NCBI RefSeq assembly: GCF_907164915.1
Contig: NC_061862.1
Span: 78,052,218-78,116,217 of the forward strand
DNA length: 64,000 bases
Source of the DNA: Impatiens glandulifera
Taxonomy: Eukaryota; Streptophyta; Magnoliopsida; Ericales; Balsaminaceae
Direction of reading: 5' to 3'
Of the stretch, positions 1-11,450 are shown piece by piece. The notes under the pieces were generated by a model, which searched no databases, was not told where the DNA came from, and worked only from the letters and a program-made list of their open reading frames with translations. Positions within the stretch are counted from its first letter, which is position 1, and every line of letters begins with the position of its first letter. The position numbers and the translations under genes are program-made.

Positions 1-353
1 ACAGACGTTTAGTAAAAAGTCTATGATCAACAGTTTGAGCTCTACATATATATAATGATGCTTAATTTTCAAAGTGTACGGATTACCGAGTCGAAAGTTG
101 TGGTTAATTTGAATATATATGTGAGAGTAAATGGATAATTGGGTCGGATTGTGGGTTTACCCGACCTTAAAATTTCAAACGATTTAAAATAAAATTTAAA
201 ATGCTATATATATGTTTCGAACTTACAACCTAACAAAATAAGTATAATCTTTTAACCAACTATGCTAATAAGACTTTACATTTTAAAGTCAACACTAAAT
301 TTGATGAACGTGGGACATTTTAACAATATAAGTTTAAGTTTTCAACTAACTTA

Positions 354-912
354 TCTATATATATATATAATGATATTTAATTTTTAAAATGTCCTGATTA
401 CCGGGTCGAAAGCTGTAGTTAATTAGCTATATATGAGAGAGTAAATGAATATTTGGGTCGGATTGTGGGTTAATCCGCTCATAAACTTCAAATTGTTAAA
501 AATAAAATTAAAAATGATATATGTATAATTCAAACTTGCAACCTAACAAAATAAGTACAATCATTTAACCAAGTGTGATATTATCAATTGAAAATGATTA
601 AAAAATATGAATCAAAAATTTGATTGACCAAAGTGTTAGGTTAGAATACTAAATAATATAAAAATATAAATCAAATATTTGATTTACCAAAATGAAAGTG
701 TACGGTCACGAGTTAAGAAGTTTATTCGGAAAAATATATAATGAGATAAGTGAGAAGATAAATTTTTTTACCGTAGTGAATAAAAAATGTGGAATGAGAG
801 TGTTCTACTTTTTTATTTTAATATATTATTCGTTAAAACATGGAATACATATTATTATTATTTTATTTATTTATATTTTTTATTTATGTGCATCGCACGA
901 GAATGTTCCTAG
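354..912 (+). mobile_element. Short non-autonomous Helitron, unit 1
   Basis: The element shows the Helitron hallmarks: A before a 5' TCTATATATA start at 354, no terminal inverted repeats, and a 3' hairpin GTGCATCGCAC (888-898) followed after 10 nt by CTAG (909-912) and a host T. No Rep or helicase coding is present, so it would depend on an autonomous partner. Positions 41-353 are a second copy of its 5' part placed directly upstream. The same 5' sequence recurs on the minus strand at 29.7-33 kb and at 42.2-42.5 kb. Confidence 0.65.
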
Positions 913-1169
913 TTGAATTAAACTTGTATTTTCACATTTTATAAAGAGATCAAAATGATTGTAGCATAATTAAATATAGTAATTTCAACATAGGTTTGAA
1001 CATAGGTTACATGTTAAATAACTTGCCACAGTAATATGTGAATACTAAAAATCAGAGAATGAGACCTAATATAATTTTTGGAATAAGAAGGAAAGGAAGA
1101 CCATATAAGTTTGATTTTGACTTGATGTCCTCAATCCCGACCAACTAGTATAATCAAATCATCTACTTT

Positions 1170-1219
1170 ATCCCACATTGGAAAGTTAAAGAGTGAGGAA
1201 AGTGGAAGCGAATATAAAA
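1170..1219 (+). promoter_or_regulatory. snRNA promoter (USE + TATA), copy 1
   Basis: ATCCCACATTG at 1170-1180 matches the plant upstream sequence element RTCCCACATCG with one mismatch. TATAAAA follows at 1213-1219, 32 bp further on. Plant snRNA genes read by RNA polymerase II space these elements about 34 bp apart, while polymerase III genes use about 24 bp. The RNA start at 1246 lies 27 bp past the TATA box. Confidence 0.8.
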
Positions 1220-1245
1220 GAACAGATAGTGAGAAGTAGTAAGGC

Positions 1246-1394
1246 ATCTTTGCGCTTGGGGCAATGACGCAGCTAGTGAGGTTTTAACCGAGGCGCGTCA
1301 ATTGCTGGTTGAAAACTATTTCCAAACCCCTTTTTTGGCTTTAGTTCTGCTTGAGTCATTGAGAATTTCTGAAAGGGCATCTTCTTTAAGAAGT
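1246..1394 (+). ncRNA. U4: U4 spliceosomal snRNA, copy 1 (apparently intact)
   Basis: U4 pairs with U6 in the U4/U6.U5 tri-snRNP and keeps U6 inactive until spliceosome activation. The sequence begins ATCTTTGCGCTTGGGGCAAT, typical of plant U4. It continues with the 5' stem-loop whose TGAGG/CCGAGG kink-turn binds the 15.5K protein, then the TTGCTGGTTGAAAAC region that pairs with U6. An Sm-site candidate AATTTCTGA lies at 1364-1372, and a terminal hairpin CTTC-TTTAA-GAAG follows. A 3'-box-like AGTAAAA lies at 1392-1398. The start is fixed by promoter spacing; the 3' end is approximate. Of the three copies this one best keeps every element, so it is the likeliest to be functional. Confidence 0.88.
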
Positions 1395-2186
1395 AAAACC
1401 CTACAAATCCAAAATCTAAGGTTTTCTCTTTTACATTTTATAGGTCAAATAAAATAAGATGTTTATATTTTTCTTAATTAATGTCTCATTTACCAATTGG
1501 GCTTCGAACTTTTGGATGTTTTTTCGATTTTTTTGTGCTTTGATTTGTATCAAAGTGGGTTATGTTTCTTATCCTCTTCTTGCCGACGAAATCATATTGA
1601 GTCAATTCTTCTATGATTTTATTAAAGAATGGTTATGGGATTAAAGAGATGGGATAAAAACATTGTCGTCTGCATATATCTGGAATTGGCATCATTGAGC
1701 AAATCGTTCGGATTCTATTTAAGCTATGTTTGCATATAATTTAAGTTTTGATAACTGTCCAAGATCTTTCATTTCAAATAATTGTCGCCTGATTTAAAAA
1801 AAAAATCCACATGAAATATAATAATTTAAATAGACGGACGTTTAGTAAAAAGTCTATGATTGACAGTTTGAGCTCTACATATATATAATGATGCTTAATT
1901 TTCAAAGTGTACGGATTACCAAGTCGAAAGTTGTAGTCAATTTGAATATATATGTGAGAGTAAATGGATAATTTGGTCGGATTGTGGGTTGACCCGACCT
2001 TAAAATTTCAAATGATTTAAAATAAAATTTAAAATGCTATATATATATTTCGAACTTACAACCTAACAAAATAAGTATAATCTTTTAACCAACTATGCTA
2101 ATAAGACTTTACATTTTAAAGTCAACACTAAATTTGATGAACGTGGGACATTTTAACAATATAAGTTTAACTTTTTAACTAACTTA

Positions 2187-2738
2187 TCTATATATATAAT
2201 GATATTTAATTTTTAAAGTGTCCTGATTACCGGGTCGAAAGCTGTAGTTAATTAGCTATATATGAGAGAGTAAATGAATATTTGGGTCGGATTGTGGGTT
2301 GATCCGCTCATAAACTTCAAATTGTTAAAAATAAAATTAAAAATGATATATGTATAATTCAAACTTGCAACCTAACAAAATAAGTTTAATCATTTAACCA
2401 AGTGTGATATTATCAATTGAAAATGATTAAAAAATATGAATCAAAAATTTGATTGACCAAAGTGTTAGGTTAGAATACTAAATAATATAAAAATATAAAT
2501 CAAATATTTGATTTACCAAAATGAAAGTGTACGATCACGAGTTAAGAAGTTTATTCGGAAAAATATGTGATGAGATATGTGACAAGATAAATTGTTTTGA
2601 CCGTAGTGAATATAATGTGGAATGAGAGTGTTCTACTTTTTATTTTAATATATTATTCGCAAAAATATGGAATACATATTATTATTATTATATTTATTTA
2701 TATTTTTATTTATGTGCATCGCACGAGAATGTTCCTAG
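2187..2738 (+). mobile_element. Short non-autonomous Helitron, unit 2
   Basis: This is the tandem counterpart of the element at 354-912. An A precedes a TCTATATATA start at 2187, the hairpin GTGCATCGCAC is at 714-724 of kilobase 2, and CTAG is at 2735-2738 before T. It is a product of unit duplication, because the flanking DNA is duplicated with it, and not an independent insertion. Confidence 0.62.
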
Positions 2739-2987
2739 TTGAATTTAACTTGTATTTTCACATTTTATAAAGAGATCACAATGATTGTAGCATAATTAAA
2801 TATAGTAATTTCAACATGGGTTTCAACATAGGTTACATGTTAAATAACTTGCCACAGTAATATGAGAATACTAAAAATCAGACGAATGAGACCTAATATA
2901 ATTTTTGGAATAATCAGACGGTATAAATTTTATTTTGACTTGATGTCATTAATCCCGACCAACTGGTAAAATAAAATCATATACTTT

Positions 2988-3037
2988 ATCCCACATTGGC
3001 AAGTTAAAGAGTGGGGAAAGTGGAAGCGGGTATAAAA
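2988..3037 (+). promoter_or_regulatory. snRNA promoter (USE + TATA), copy 2
   Basis: ATCCCACATTG at 2988-2998 and TATAAAA at 3031-3037 keep the 32-bp spacing of copy 1. The promoter is preserved although the RNA it would drive is truncated. Confidence 0.75.
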
Positions 3038-3063
3038 GGAGAGATAGTGGGAAGTAGTAAGGC

Positions 3064-3173
3064 ATCTTTGCGCTTGGGGCAATGACGCAGCTAGTGAGGT
3101 TCTAACCGAGGCGCGTCAATTGCTGGTTGAAAACTATTTCCAAATCCCCTCTTTGGCTTTAGTTTTGCTTGAG
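3064..3173 (+). pseudogene. U4 snRNA, copy 2, 3'-truncated
   Basis: The first 110 nt match U4 copy 1 closely, including the 5' stem-loop and U6-pairing region. A deletion of about 65 bp then joins TTGAG directly to the downstream GGTTTT. It removes the AATTTCTGA Sm site, the terminal hairpin and the 3' box. Without an Sm site a U4 transcript could not assemble an Sm core, so this is very probably a pseudogene despite its intact promoter. Its central part (CAAATCCCCTCTTTGGC) differs from copy 1 by only a few bases. Confidence 0.82.
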
Positions 3174-3864
3174 GGTTTTATCTTTTACATTTTTTTTGTG
3201 AGACAAAATAAGATATTTATATTTTTTTAATTAATGGCTCAATAACCAATTGAGGCTTGAACTATTGGACGTTTTTTCGAATTTTTGAGCTTTGATTTGT
3301 ATTAAAGGTTTTATCTCCTCTTCTTTATTCTGTGATTTTATTAAAGAATGGTTATGAGATAGAAGAGATGGGATGAAAACATTGTCATATGCATAGATCT
3401 GGAATTTGACAATATTGAGCAAATTGCTCTGATTTGTTCTTATAAATGTACAAGAACTTCATTTCAAATATTTGTCGCCTAATTTGAAAAAACAAATGTT
3501 ACGTGAAATAAAATAAACGAAATAGATGAACGTTTAGTAAAAAGCCTCTAATTGACAATATATATAACGATGATTAATTTTTAAAATGTCTTGATTGTAG
3601 GGTCAAAGGTTGTGGTTAATTTGAATATATATGTGAGAGTAAATGGATATTTGGGTCGGATTATGGGTTGACCCGTTCATAACTTTCAAACGGCTAAAAA
3701 TTACATTAAAAATAATATATGTATATTTCGAAATTGCAAACTAACAAAACAAATACAACTCTTTAACCAACTAGGCCGATAAGACTTTATATTTTAAAGT
3801 CAACACCAAATTTGATGAACGTGGGACATTTTAACAATATAAGTTTAACTTTTTAACTAACTTA

Positions 3865-4681
3865 TCTATATATATAATGATATTTAATTTTTAAAGTGTC
3901 CTGATTACCGGGTCGAAAGCTGTAGTTAATTAGCTATATATGAGAGAGTAAATGAATATTTGGGTCGGATTGTGGGTTGATCCGCTCATAAACTTCAAAT
4001 TGTTAAAAATAAAATTAAAAATGATATATGTATAATTCAAACTTGCAACCTAACAAAATAAGTACAATCATTTAACCAAGTGTGATATTATCAATTGAAA
4101 ATGATTAAAAAATATGAATCAAAAATTTGATTGACCAAAGTGTTAGGTTAGATACTAAATAATATAAAAATATAAATCAAATATTTGATTTACCAAAATG
4201 AAAGTGTACGGTCACGAGTTAAGAAGTTTATTCGGAAAAATATGTGATGAGATATGTGACAAGATAAATTGTTTTGACCGTAGTGAATATAATGTGGAAT
4301 GAGAGTGTTCTACTTTTTATTTTAATATATTATTCGCAAAAACATGGAATACATATTATTATTATTGAAAATGGTTAAAAAATATGAATCAAATATTTGA
4401 TTGACCAAAGTGTAAAGTCACAATGTTAAATGTTAAAAAATATAAATCAAATACTTGATTGACCAAAGTGAAAGTGTAAGGTTACGAGATAAGAAGTTTA
4501 TTCGAAAAAAATACGTGATGAGATATGAGAAAATAAATTGTTTTACCGTAATGAATAAAATGTAAAATGAGAGTGTTCTAATTTTTATTTTTATATATTA
4601 TTCGTGAAAATGGAATACATATTATTATTATTTTATTTATTTATATTTTTATCTGTGTGCATCGTACGATAATTTTATGAG
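3865..4681 (+). mobile_element. Degenerate Helitron, unit 3
   Basis: The 5' end (A before TCTATATATA at 3865) and the next 500 bp are nearly identical to unit 2. At about 4368 the sequence jumps into a partly repeated, more diverged 3' portion. The hairpin is damaged (GTGCATCGTAC) and the CTAG terminus has become TGAG-T at about 4678-4681. This 3' end would not be expected to work. Confidence 0.5.
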
Positions 4682-4931
4682 TTGAATTAAATTTGTATTT
4701 TCACATTTTATAAAGTGATCACAATGATTTTAGCATAATTAATCAAATACAGTAATTTCAATCTAGGTTATATATTAAATAACTTGCCACAAAAATATGT
4801 GAATATTTAAAATTAGACGAATAAGACCCTATAGAATTTTTGAAATAAAAAAGAAAGGAAGACCGTATAAGTTTGATTTTGACTTTAAGTCCTAAATCCC
4901 GACTAACTAGTAAAATCAAATCATCTACTTT

Positions 4932-4982
4932 ATCCCACATCGAAAAGTTGGAAGAATGAGGTAAGTGGAAGCGAATATAAAA
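4932..4982 (+). promoter_or_regulatory. snRNA promoter (USE + TATA), copy 3
   Basis: ATCCCACATCG at 4932-4942 is a perfect match to the plant USE consensus. TATAAAA at 4976-4982 follows 33 bp later, a polymerase II-type spacing. Confidence 0.78.
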
Positions 4983-5008
4983 GGAGAGATAGTGAGAAGT
5001 AGTAAGGC

Positions 5009-5140
5009 ATCTTTGCGCTTGGGGCAATGACGCAGCTAGTGAGGTTTTAACTGAGGCGCGTCAATTGCTGGTCGAAAACCTCTTCGGCTTGAGTCTTCTT
5101 GAGCCGTCAAGAATTTCTGAAATGGCATCTTCTTTAAAAG
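5009..5140 (+). ncRNA. U4 snRNA, copy 3 (diverged variant or pseudogene)
   Basis: The 5' 60 nt match U4, with one change in the kink-turn flank (AACCGAGG to AACTGAGG) and one in the U6-pairing arm (GGTTGAAAAC to GGTCGAAAAC). The segment after GAAAAC is shorter than in copy 1 and rebuilt (CTCTTCGGCTTGAG). The Sm-like AATTTCTGA (5112-5120) remains, and the terminal hairpin is weakened (TTCTTTAAAAGG). It has the best USE of the three copies, so it may be transcribed, but function is uncertain. The end is approximate. Confidence 0.65.
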
Positions 5141-8100
5141 GTAAAACCCTACAAATCCAAGTTCTAAGGTTTTCTCTTTTACATTTTTTTGGCCAGATAA
5201 AGTAATATGTTTATATTTTTCTTAATTAATGGCTAAATTACCAGTTGGGGTCCGAAATTTTGAAGGTTTTTCGAATTTTTTGAGCTTTGATTTTTATCAA
5301 AAAAAGTGTGTTATTTTTCATCTTCTCTCCTTGCCGACAAAACCATATTGAGTCAATCCTTCTGTGATTTTATTGAAGAATGGTTATGAGATAGAAGAGA
5401 TGGGATAAAAACATTGTCATTGTTATCTGCATAAATCTGGAATTAGACATCATTAAGGAAATTGCTATGATTCTATTTAAGTTTTGTTTACATATAGTTT
5501 AAGTTCTAATAAATGTCAAGAACTTCGTCTCAAATATTTGTCGCCTAATTTAAAAATACAAATTTCACGTGAAATAAAAGAAACAAAATAGACAGACGTT
5601 TAGTAGGTCAACAATTTGAGCTCTATATATTTTAAATCAAAATTGAGACTTATATAATAAAAACACTATAAGTCTAAGATAATAATATGGCACTTTTACA
5701 CGTCAATAGAAATAGAAAGATTTAAGTTTAAGGTACCAAAGCAGAAAGGAGGAAGATTCAATACCCCCTACCTATTCGTTTGTGATTATTTTATTTTTAG
5801 TTGTATATATGAATATTTTTTCACTATGGTTTGTTTAATGTTGTTTTAAATTATATCTGTCAAATTACTAATTTTATTATGTTATTCTAACTTTTTTAAA
5901 TTTTAAATAAAATATCTTAATAAATTTATAAATTAAAAACTCAAATAACCTATTTTTTATTATTATTATTAAACAAAATAAAAACAGTTTTTTTTTTTAA
6001 TAAAATCCCAAAAAATCAAAATCAACCCTTAAATGTCCAAGAACTTCATTTCAAATAATTATTTCTCATTTATTTTATTTCTTTCTAATATCTTATATAT
6101 TCATATTTATATAAAATTATAATAATAAAACATTTAAATATATATATATATCCACCTTTCTTCATTAAATTATTTTTTTCTTTTTAAGATTTTATTCAAA
6201 TATATATTAATTTATATAAGCTAATATTTTAAAATACATTATTTTTTTTAGATTTACAATTTAAACAGACGAAATAATATCAAACCAGACAAATGTTCCT
6301 TATAATTTTTAAATAAGAACATACTAATATTTAATATATTTATAAGTATATTTTATATCATATTGATACTAAATATATTTAAAATTATATATTAATAAAA
6401 ATTTATAAAAATTAATATATTCATATAATTTATTTTAAAATATATTATTTTTTAAATTTAATTAATTTATTAATATTTAAAATGAAATTAATATATATAT
6501 ATATATATATTATTAAATAATATTATAAATATAAAAAATAAAAAAAAATAAACTAGACGTATATAAGTTGAATCAAACCTACCTAAATTAACTATTAATT
6601 AAGCTTAATTCAATCAAACCTACCTTCAAATAAGATGGTGGAGTATAAGCCGAATCAAACTAACCTTAGCTTTCCAATTTTTAAATTTTTTATTAGTCTT
6701 TTCCAACTCCACATCCACTATTAATCTAACTTCATCCCACCAAATTATTTATGGTCATTGTCACTTTCAACAATTATGGAACTTCCAGAGAAGAAGTGCA
6801 ATCATCTTCACCGATTAATTGAGTAGTACGAATTTATTAAATATTTTTCAGTTATTTGAATAATTTTTAAATGACATAGCTATTTTTTTTAGATATCTTT
6901 TTATCAATCAAATTAATTAATTTATCAAAATATATTTTTATGTATTTCTAATAACTTAATTTTCATAATTTTAAACCAAATAAAGACCTAAATATTTAAA
7001 TAACTAATATCCGAAAGTAAGGAACTAGCCATTTACAATGTCCAAAATCAAATTGGACAGTAAGATTTTAAATTTAAATGGGTTTTGGCCCGTAATATAT
7101 GTCCAAGAAAAGCCCAACTATAATATGACCTGCCGACATGCTACTCCATTTAATTAATCCATATGAATAAAAAAAAAAAACGTTAGAGAAATTGTCAGGC
7201 TTTTGAACATGAAATTTTCTCTTAAAACATAAAAGTCATTTTATTTATAACTTTAATTGATATAAATTGAAAACTCATCCAAAAATATATTATTACTATA
7301 TAATTTGCTATAAATTATCCGGATAAAAATGAATATAACATGACAAAATTCATCAATATTAGTAATTATTTTTGTGATAATTAAAAGAACCTTCTTAATA
7401 AAAATTGAACAAATCACCCAAGATTGTATGTTCCTAAATTTCCATGTTCCTCCGAGATGGAGATGGAAAATGACTCTTTTGCCTCGAGACAGTAAAAGAT
7501 ATTTGGAACATAAGATCGTATCACTATCATTTGAACTACATATTAAATTGATAGTTTTTTACATTAAACTCTAATAATTAATTAAAATATTAAAACAAAA
7601 TATTTTATAACATATTATACTTAAATCATTCATTTATATTAATTTTTACAATAAATAAATATAAGGTATTGAGTTGATAAATAATTTGATTTAGTATAAG
7701 GTAATAAAAAGTTGAATTAAAATTTAATGAATAAATATAAGATATTTTAGTTGATAAATTAATTGATTTGGTTAACGTAGAGAAAAATGAAAGAATAATG
7801 GATTATTTAAATAACATTTACCAAACAAGACTTTAAAATAGAATTAAAAAAAAAAAATCTGAAATAACCTAATATCTTAAATTTAGAAAGAAAGAAAAAA
7901 GGTAAGATCAAACAAGGCCTTGAATTCATGTTTTCCATATTTAATGATTGTTGAAGAGAAAGGTGATGATTGACTACACGAGAGGCGCGTGTTCCAACTA
8001 ACAGCAGATTTTACGCTCTTTCATCAATGCTACGGCTACTATCACCTCTCCCCTGTATATATTTAATTATTTATTTATAATAATTCTTTTTTTTTTAAAC

Positions 8101-9470
8101 CCAATAAAAATCACCAAATAACCAACAACAAACAAACAAACCTAAAATTATTCTATTTTAAGTTATTTTATATTACATTAGAGTTTGTTTAATCTGGGTT
8201 TTTTTAATTTTATATAGTTTCTTTCTTTGATATCACTATTCTTATAATAATTAAATTATTATTCTATTTATTAATATATTAAAATAATATTACTTTATTT
8301 TTATTAAATTTCCACTTTAAGTGAAAAAATATTTTAATAATTAAATCAATTAAAAACTTTAATAACTTTTATTTATTTATTTATTATTATTATTAAATAA
8401 GTCTTTTAGACAAAAATTAAAAAAAAAATCATAATCTAAATAAACTATTTTTTTTATTAATAAGTTTTTTTATTAAATAAATTTATTATTTAAACTTTGT
8501 TTGTTAAATTGAATTATTTAATCTGGTTTAATTTAAGGTTATCAAAACTAAAATTTTAAGGTCTTGTTGTTTGAATTGAGGTTTAAAAAATTGTCATTAT
8601 TTAAAAATATATTTAATCAAATTTATTTGTTGGACCAAGCTTTTATTGTAAGGATTAATTAAATAATCATAACTCAAAAATATCATATTATTTCTCCTTC
8701 TTATATCACATCATTTGATTTATTATTAAAAATATTAAAATATATTTTAAATCAAATTATTTTTTATTTTATTATTAATATAGGTCATTTTTACCCCTCA
8801 AAAATTATTATATTCATAAAATTATCACAAATTATTATTTTATAAATAATCCGACTATTTGAATACACCAAACTAATAAGGCTTCTAGGTACCTTTATTT
8901 ATTGATCTTATTATATTCTTTAATGTTTTTATTACAACTTATAATAGTTGTGTATAAAACTAGACATAAATAAGAAACATTATTATTATTATTAATATTT
9001 TGAAGTAACCTATCTACTACAAATATGAAACAAGGTCTAAAGAAAGGCTAAACTATAAATAGATAGGCATGGCTACAAAAAATAATTACTAATGTTGGAT
9101 TTGGTGAGTAGAGGCGAAATTGGTAAAATGATGATGTTGAGAGATTAAAAAAAAAGAAGAAGAAGAAATATGATTGATTGCATGCGCAATTGATAATGAT
9201 GAAGTTTTTATTGGTTCAAATAATTGGGTGATGTCTAACCAAACAAGACCTTAGGGTTAAATTCGTAATTTGAGAATGGACAAAGTGACCATTTATGGTG
9301 GGCAGACAGAAACTGACCGGTTCTTCTTTACCCACTTCCAACGACGTAAAATTACAATGCCCAAAGTTTATATTGCCTACATTATAGTATCCGCAGCAGC
9401 CAGTCAGTGGTTATCACAATTATTATCTTTTTTTTTTTAATCAATAATAATAATAATATCAAATTTAAAG

Positions 9471-9500
9471 ACACGTCAATTAACACGTGATGTCACGTCA
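9471..9500. promoter_or_regulatory. Cluster of three ACGT-core motifs
   Basis: Within 30 bp lie ACACGTCA, CACGTG (a G-box) and TCACGTCA. These are the binding cores of plant bZIP and bHLH factors such as ABRE-binding proteins. No gene is recognised within several kilobases, so this is a sequence match only. Confidence 0.25.
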
Positions 9501-9600
9501 AAATAATAAGTGCCAAATATACCATAAAAGCTTGTTTGATCTTTTATTTTGCTGGGTTAGAATTTTTTTTTAATATATTTGTTTGAATTACTTTACTTCA

Positions 9601-9605
<5 letters not shown>

Positions 9606-9651
<46 letters not shown>
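9606..9651. repeat. (TTA)n microsatellite
   Basis: About fifteen uninterrupted TTA/ATT triplets, directly visible. Confidence 0.95.
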
Positions 9652-10544
9652 GCGTTTTGAATATAGGAGGGCATAACTCGAGTATAATGTTAGTTCTTCT
9701 AAATTTTAAAAAAAAAAATTATATTTAAAAATCAAATTAAAAAAGTTAGTGAGTTTGAAAATCTTTATTAAAATTTTAATAATTGTTAATTTATTAATAG
9801 GGAAATAATTGGAAAAGTGAATGATTTAATGATTAACTGAAAAAATTAAATATTTTTTTTGTTTTTTCACACTTTTTTCTTTTTTTTTTTAACAAGAAAT
9901 GATACAGAGTCATTCATTCTCGTTTTATCTCATTAAATTCTCTCTCCTATCACCTCTCTTTATATTATTTAAAATTTAATTTAATTTTTTATTTTATAAA
10001 TTGATTTTTTTTATATGTAACTTTTTATTTGACTTAATAATAATAATAATTAATTCTTTTTTAGTAAAAATAAATTTATTAGTTATTTTATTAATTCATT
10101 TATGATCTAATTAAAATAATTATTTTTTAAAAAGGTCCATTTATATTAAAAATGAAAAAAATCGTTTAAACGTAACGACAAAGTATGACGAAAAGATAAC
10201 AAATAAAAAATAAAAAAAAACAATACTTAAAAAGTTATTAAACTTGTAAATTCTGAAGGAGAACGATTACCTCTCCGACAGACTCTACAAGTTTTCCTAA
10301 ACGAATCTCAGAAAGAATTATAATAATAATATTATGAATTATACGCATCGGACGCCTACGATTATTGAAATTTCGACGATTTCTTTATAACTAGATAGTC
10401 CACTAAAATATAATTTGGATGGAAACCCAAATATGAAGGTTGTCATATCAGGCGCATCAATCTAAACTTCTCAGCAACTACCTAAAGATTCGGGTATCAC
10501 CTAGTGAATATCATTAATATTTCACAAAAGACTTCAAATATTAT

Positions 10545-11182
10545 TCACCGCTCGACAAAAAAAATTAAGTGATTTACCGGTTCAACCTCTTTTTGACACA
10601 TACGACAACCACTAGCCATAATAAAACTTTTTTTTATGCACATATCATCAGTTAGAATTCTACCATGAATAACGCTAGATTCAAATGACGAGATCTTGGA
10701 TGAAATCTTTGACTCCCAAAGTTTTTTCCAATAAAACTTATATGGAATCATCTTAGCGAACTACTTGTAACAATGCCCTACATGAAAACTATCAATATCT
10801 TGCCAACACATAATGTCTTGTTCAGACGGTGACACTTGTTTGCATCCTACCAAAAGTGAAACTCTATTATGGGATGAAGTCTTCATAATATTTAATCTCC
10901 TTTTATATCTAATTCGGATAGCGAAACCACTAGACCAAGGATCAAACATGTTCTTAATTATTATCATTTTGACACTATATCAAATATCGTCCCAAAAAAT
11001 CTAATCAAAGAATCATCCCCCACAATGAATCTAGACTGTTCCTGAAAACTTTTCCACATAGAATAAATTTCCCTCCAAACGCTACACCCTGCTGGATAAT
11101 TAGACATTTTGGTGAACAAACCAGACCAATTATTATCATACTTACATCTAATTATCGATGCCCAAAGACTATTCGGATCCAT
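10545..11182 (-). pseudogene. LINE zinc-binding RVT C-terminal remnant
   Basis: Minus-strand frames at 11182-10964, 10967-10761 and 10751-10545 resemble the zf-RVT domain that follows plant L1 reverse transcriptases. The first has an LWASIIRCKY-like opening and a W-E-I-Y segment. The last has a C-x2-C-x6-H-like zinc ligand arrangement (CRMCQKEVEPVNHLIF). At least two frameshifts separate the pieces, so it is non-functional. Confidence 0.6.
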
Positions 11183-11450
11183 TGCAAATCTACTACACTA
11201 TTTTGATAGAAGAAGCTTTATTAAAAAATAAGATCTCAAATATTTAGACCTCCTTAATTCTTAAAACATTTAACCTTATCCCAACTAACTAGATGAAAAA
11301 AAGACGAGTTAGAAGATACGCATAAAAATTTACACATTATTATCTCCATTTTCACCGCCCCACTCTTATAGAGAATGAATAACGACATCATATATGTGGG
11401 CATAGATAATAATACACTCTTAATGAGAATTAGCCGACCCCCTTTCGAGA

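Larger units (their letters stand above)
1..5630 (+). repeat. Tandem array of Helitron + U4 snRNA units
   Basis: Three direct repeats begin at about 1 (the window starts about two bases into a unit), 1832 and 3524, and a fourth start at 5589 breaks off by about 5630. Each start carries a GACGTTTAGTA-like block. Each unit holds, in order, one or two copies of a Helitron 5' region of about 330 bp, a Helitron 3' end (GTGCATCGCAC hairpin, then CTAG-T), a stretch of about 250 bp, a USE and TATA promoter, a U4 snRNA sequence, and about 450 bp of unique-looking DNA. Units 1 and 2 are nearly identical over their first 270 bp, while unit 3 is diverged at both ends. The array may extend upstream of the window. 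Confidence 0.85.
5630..10120. other. AT-rich intergenic region without a recognised gene
   Basis: No open frame here looks like a gene. The region holds poly(A/T) runs, short AT repeats (for example near 6490-6520) and several fragments typical of small MITEs, such as the ACCAAACAAGACC-like ends near 7810 and 9240. Two stretches are less AT-rich: 7970-8055 and 9240-9420. I could not assign either. They may be remnants of older genes or promoters. Confidence 0.6.

Noticed and set aside
692..916. Open frame of 74 codons in the first Helitron
   Set aside because: It is not conserved in the tandem copies (frame lost in units 2 and 3) and lies across the Helitron 3' end.
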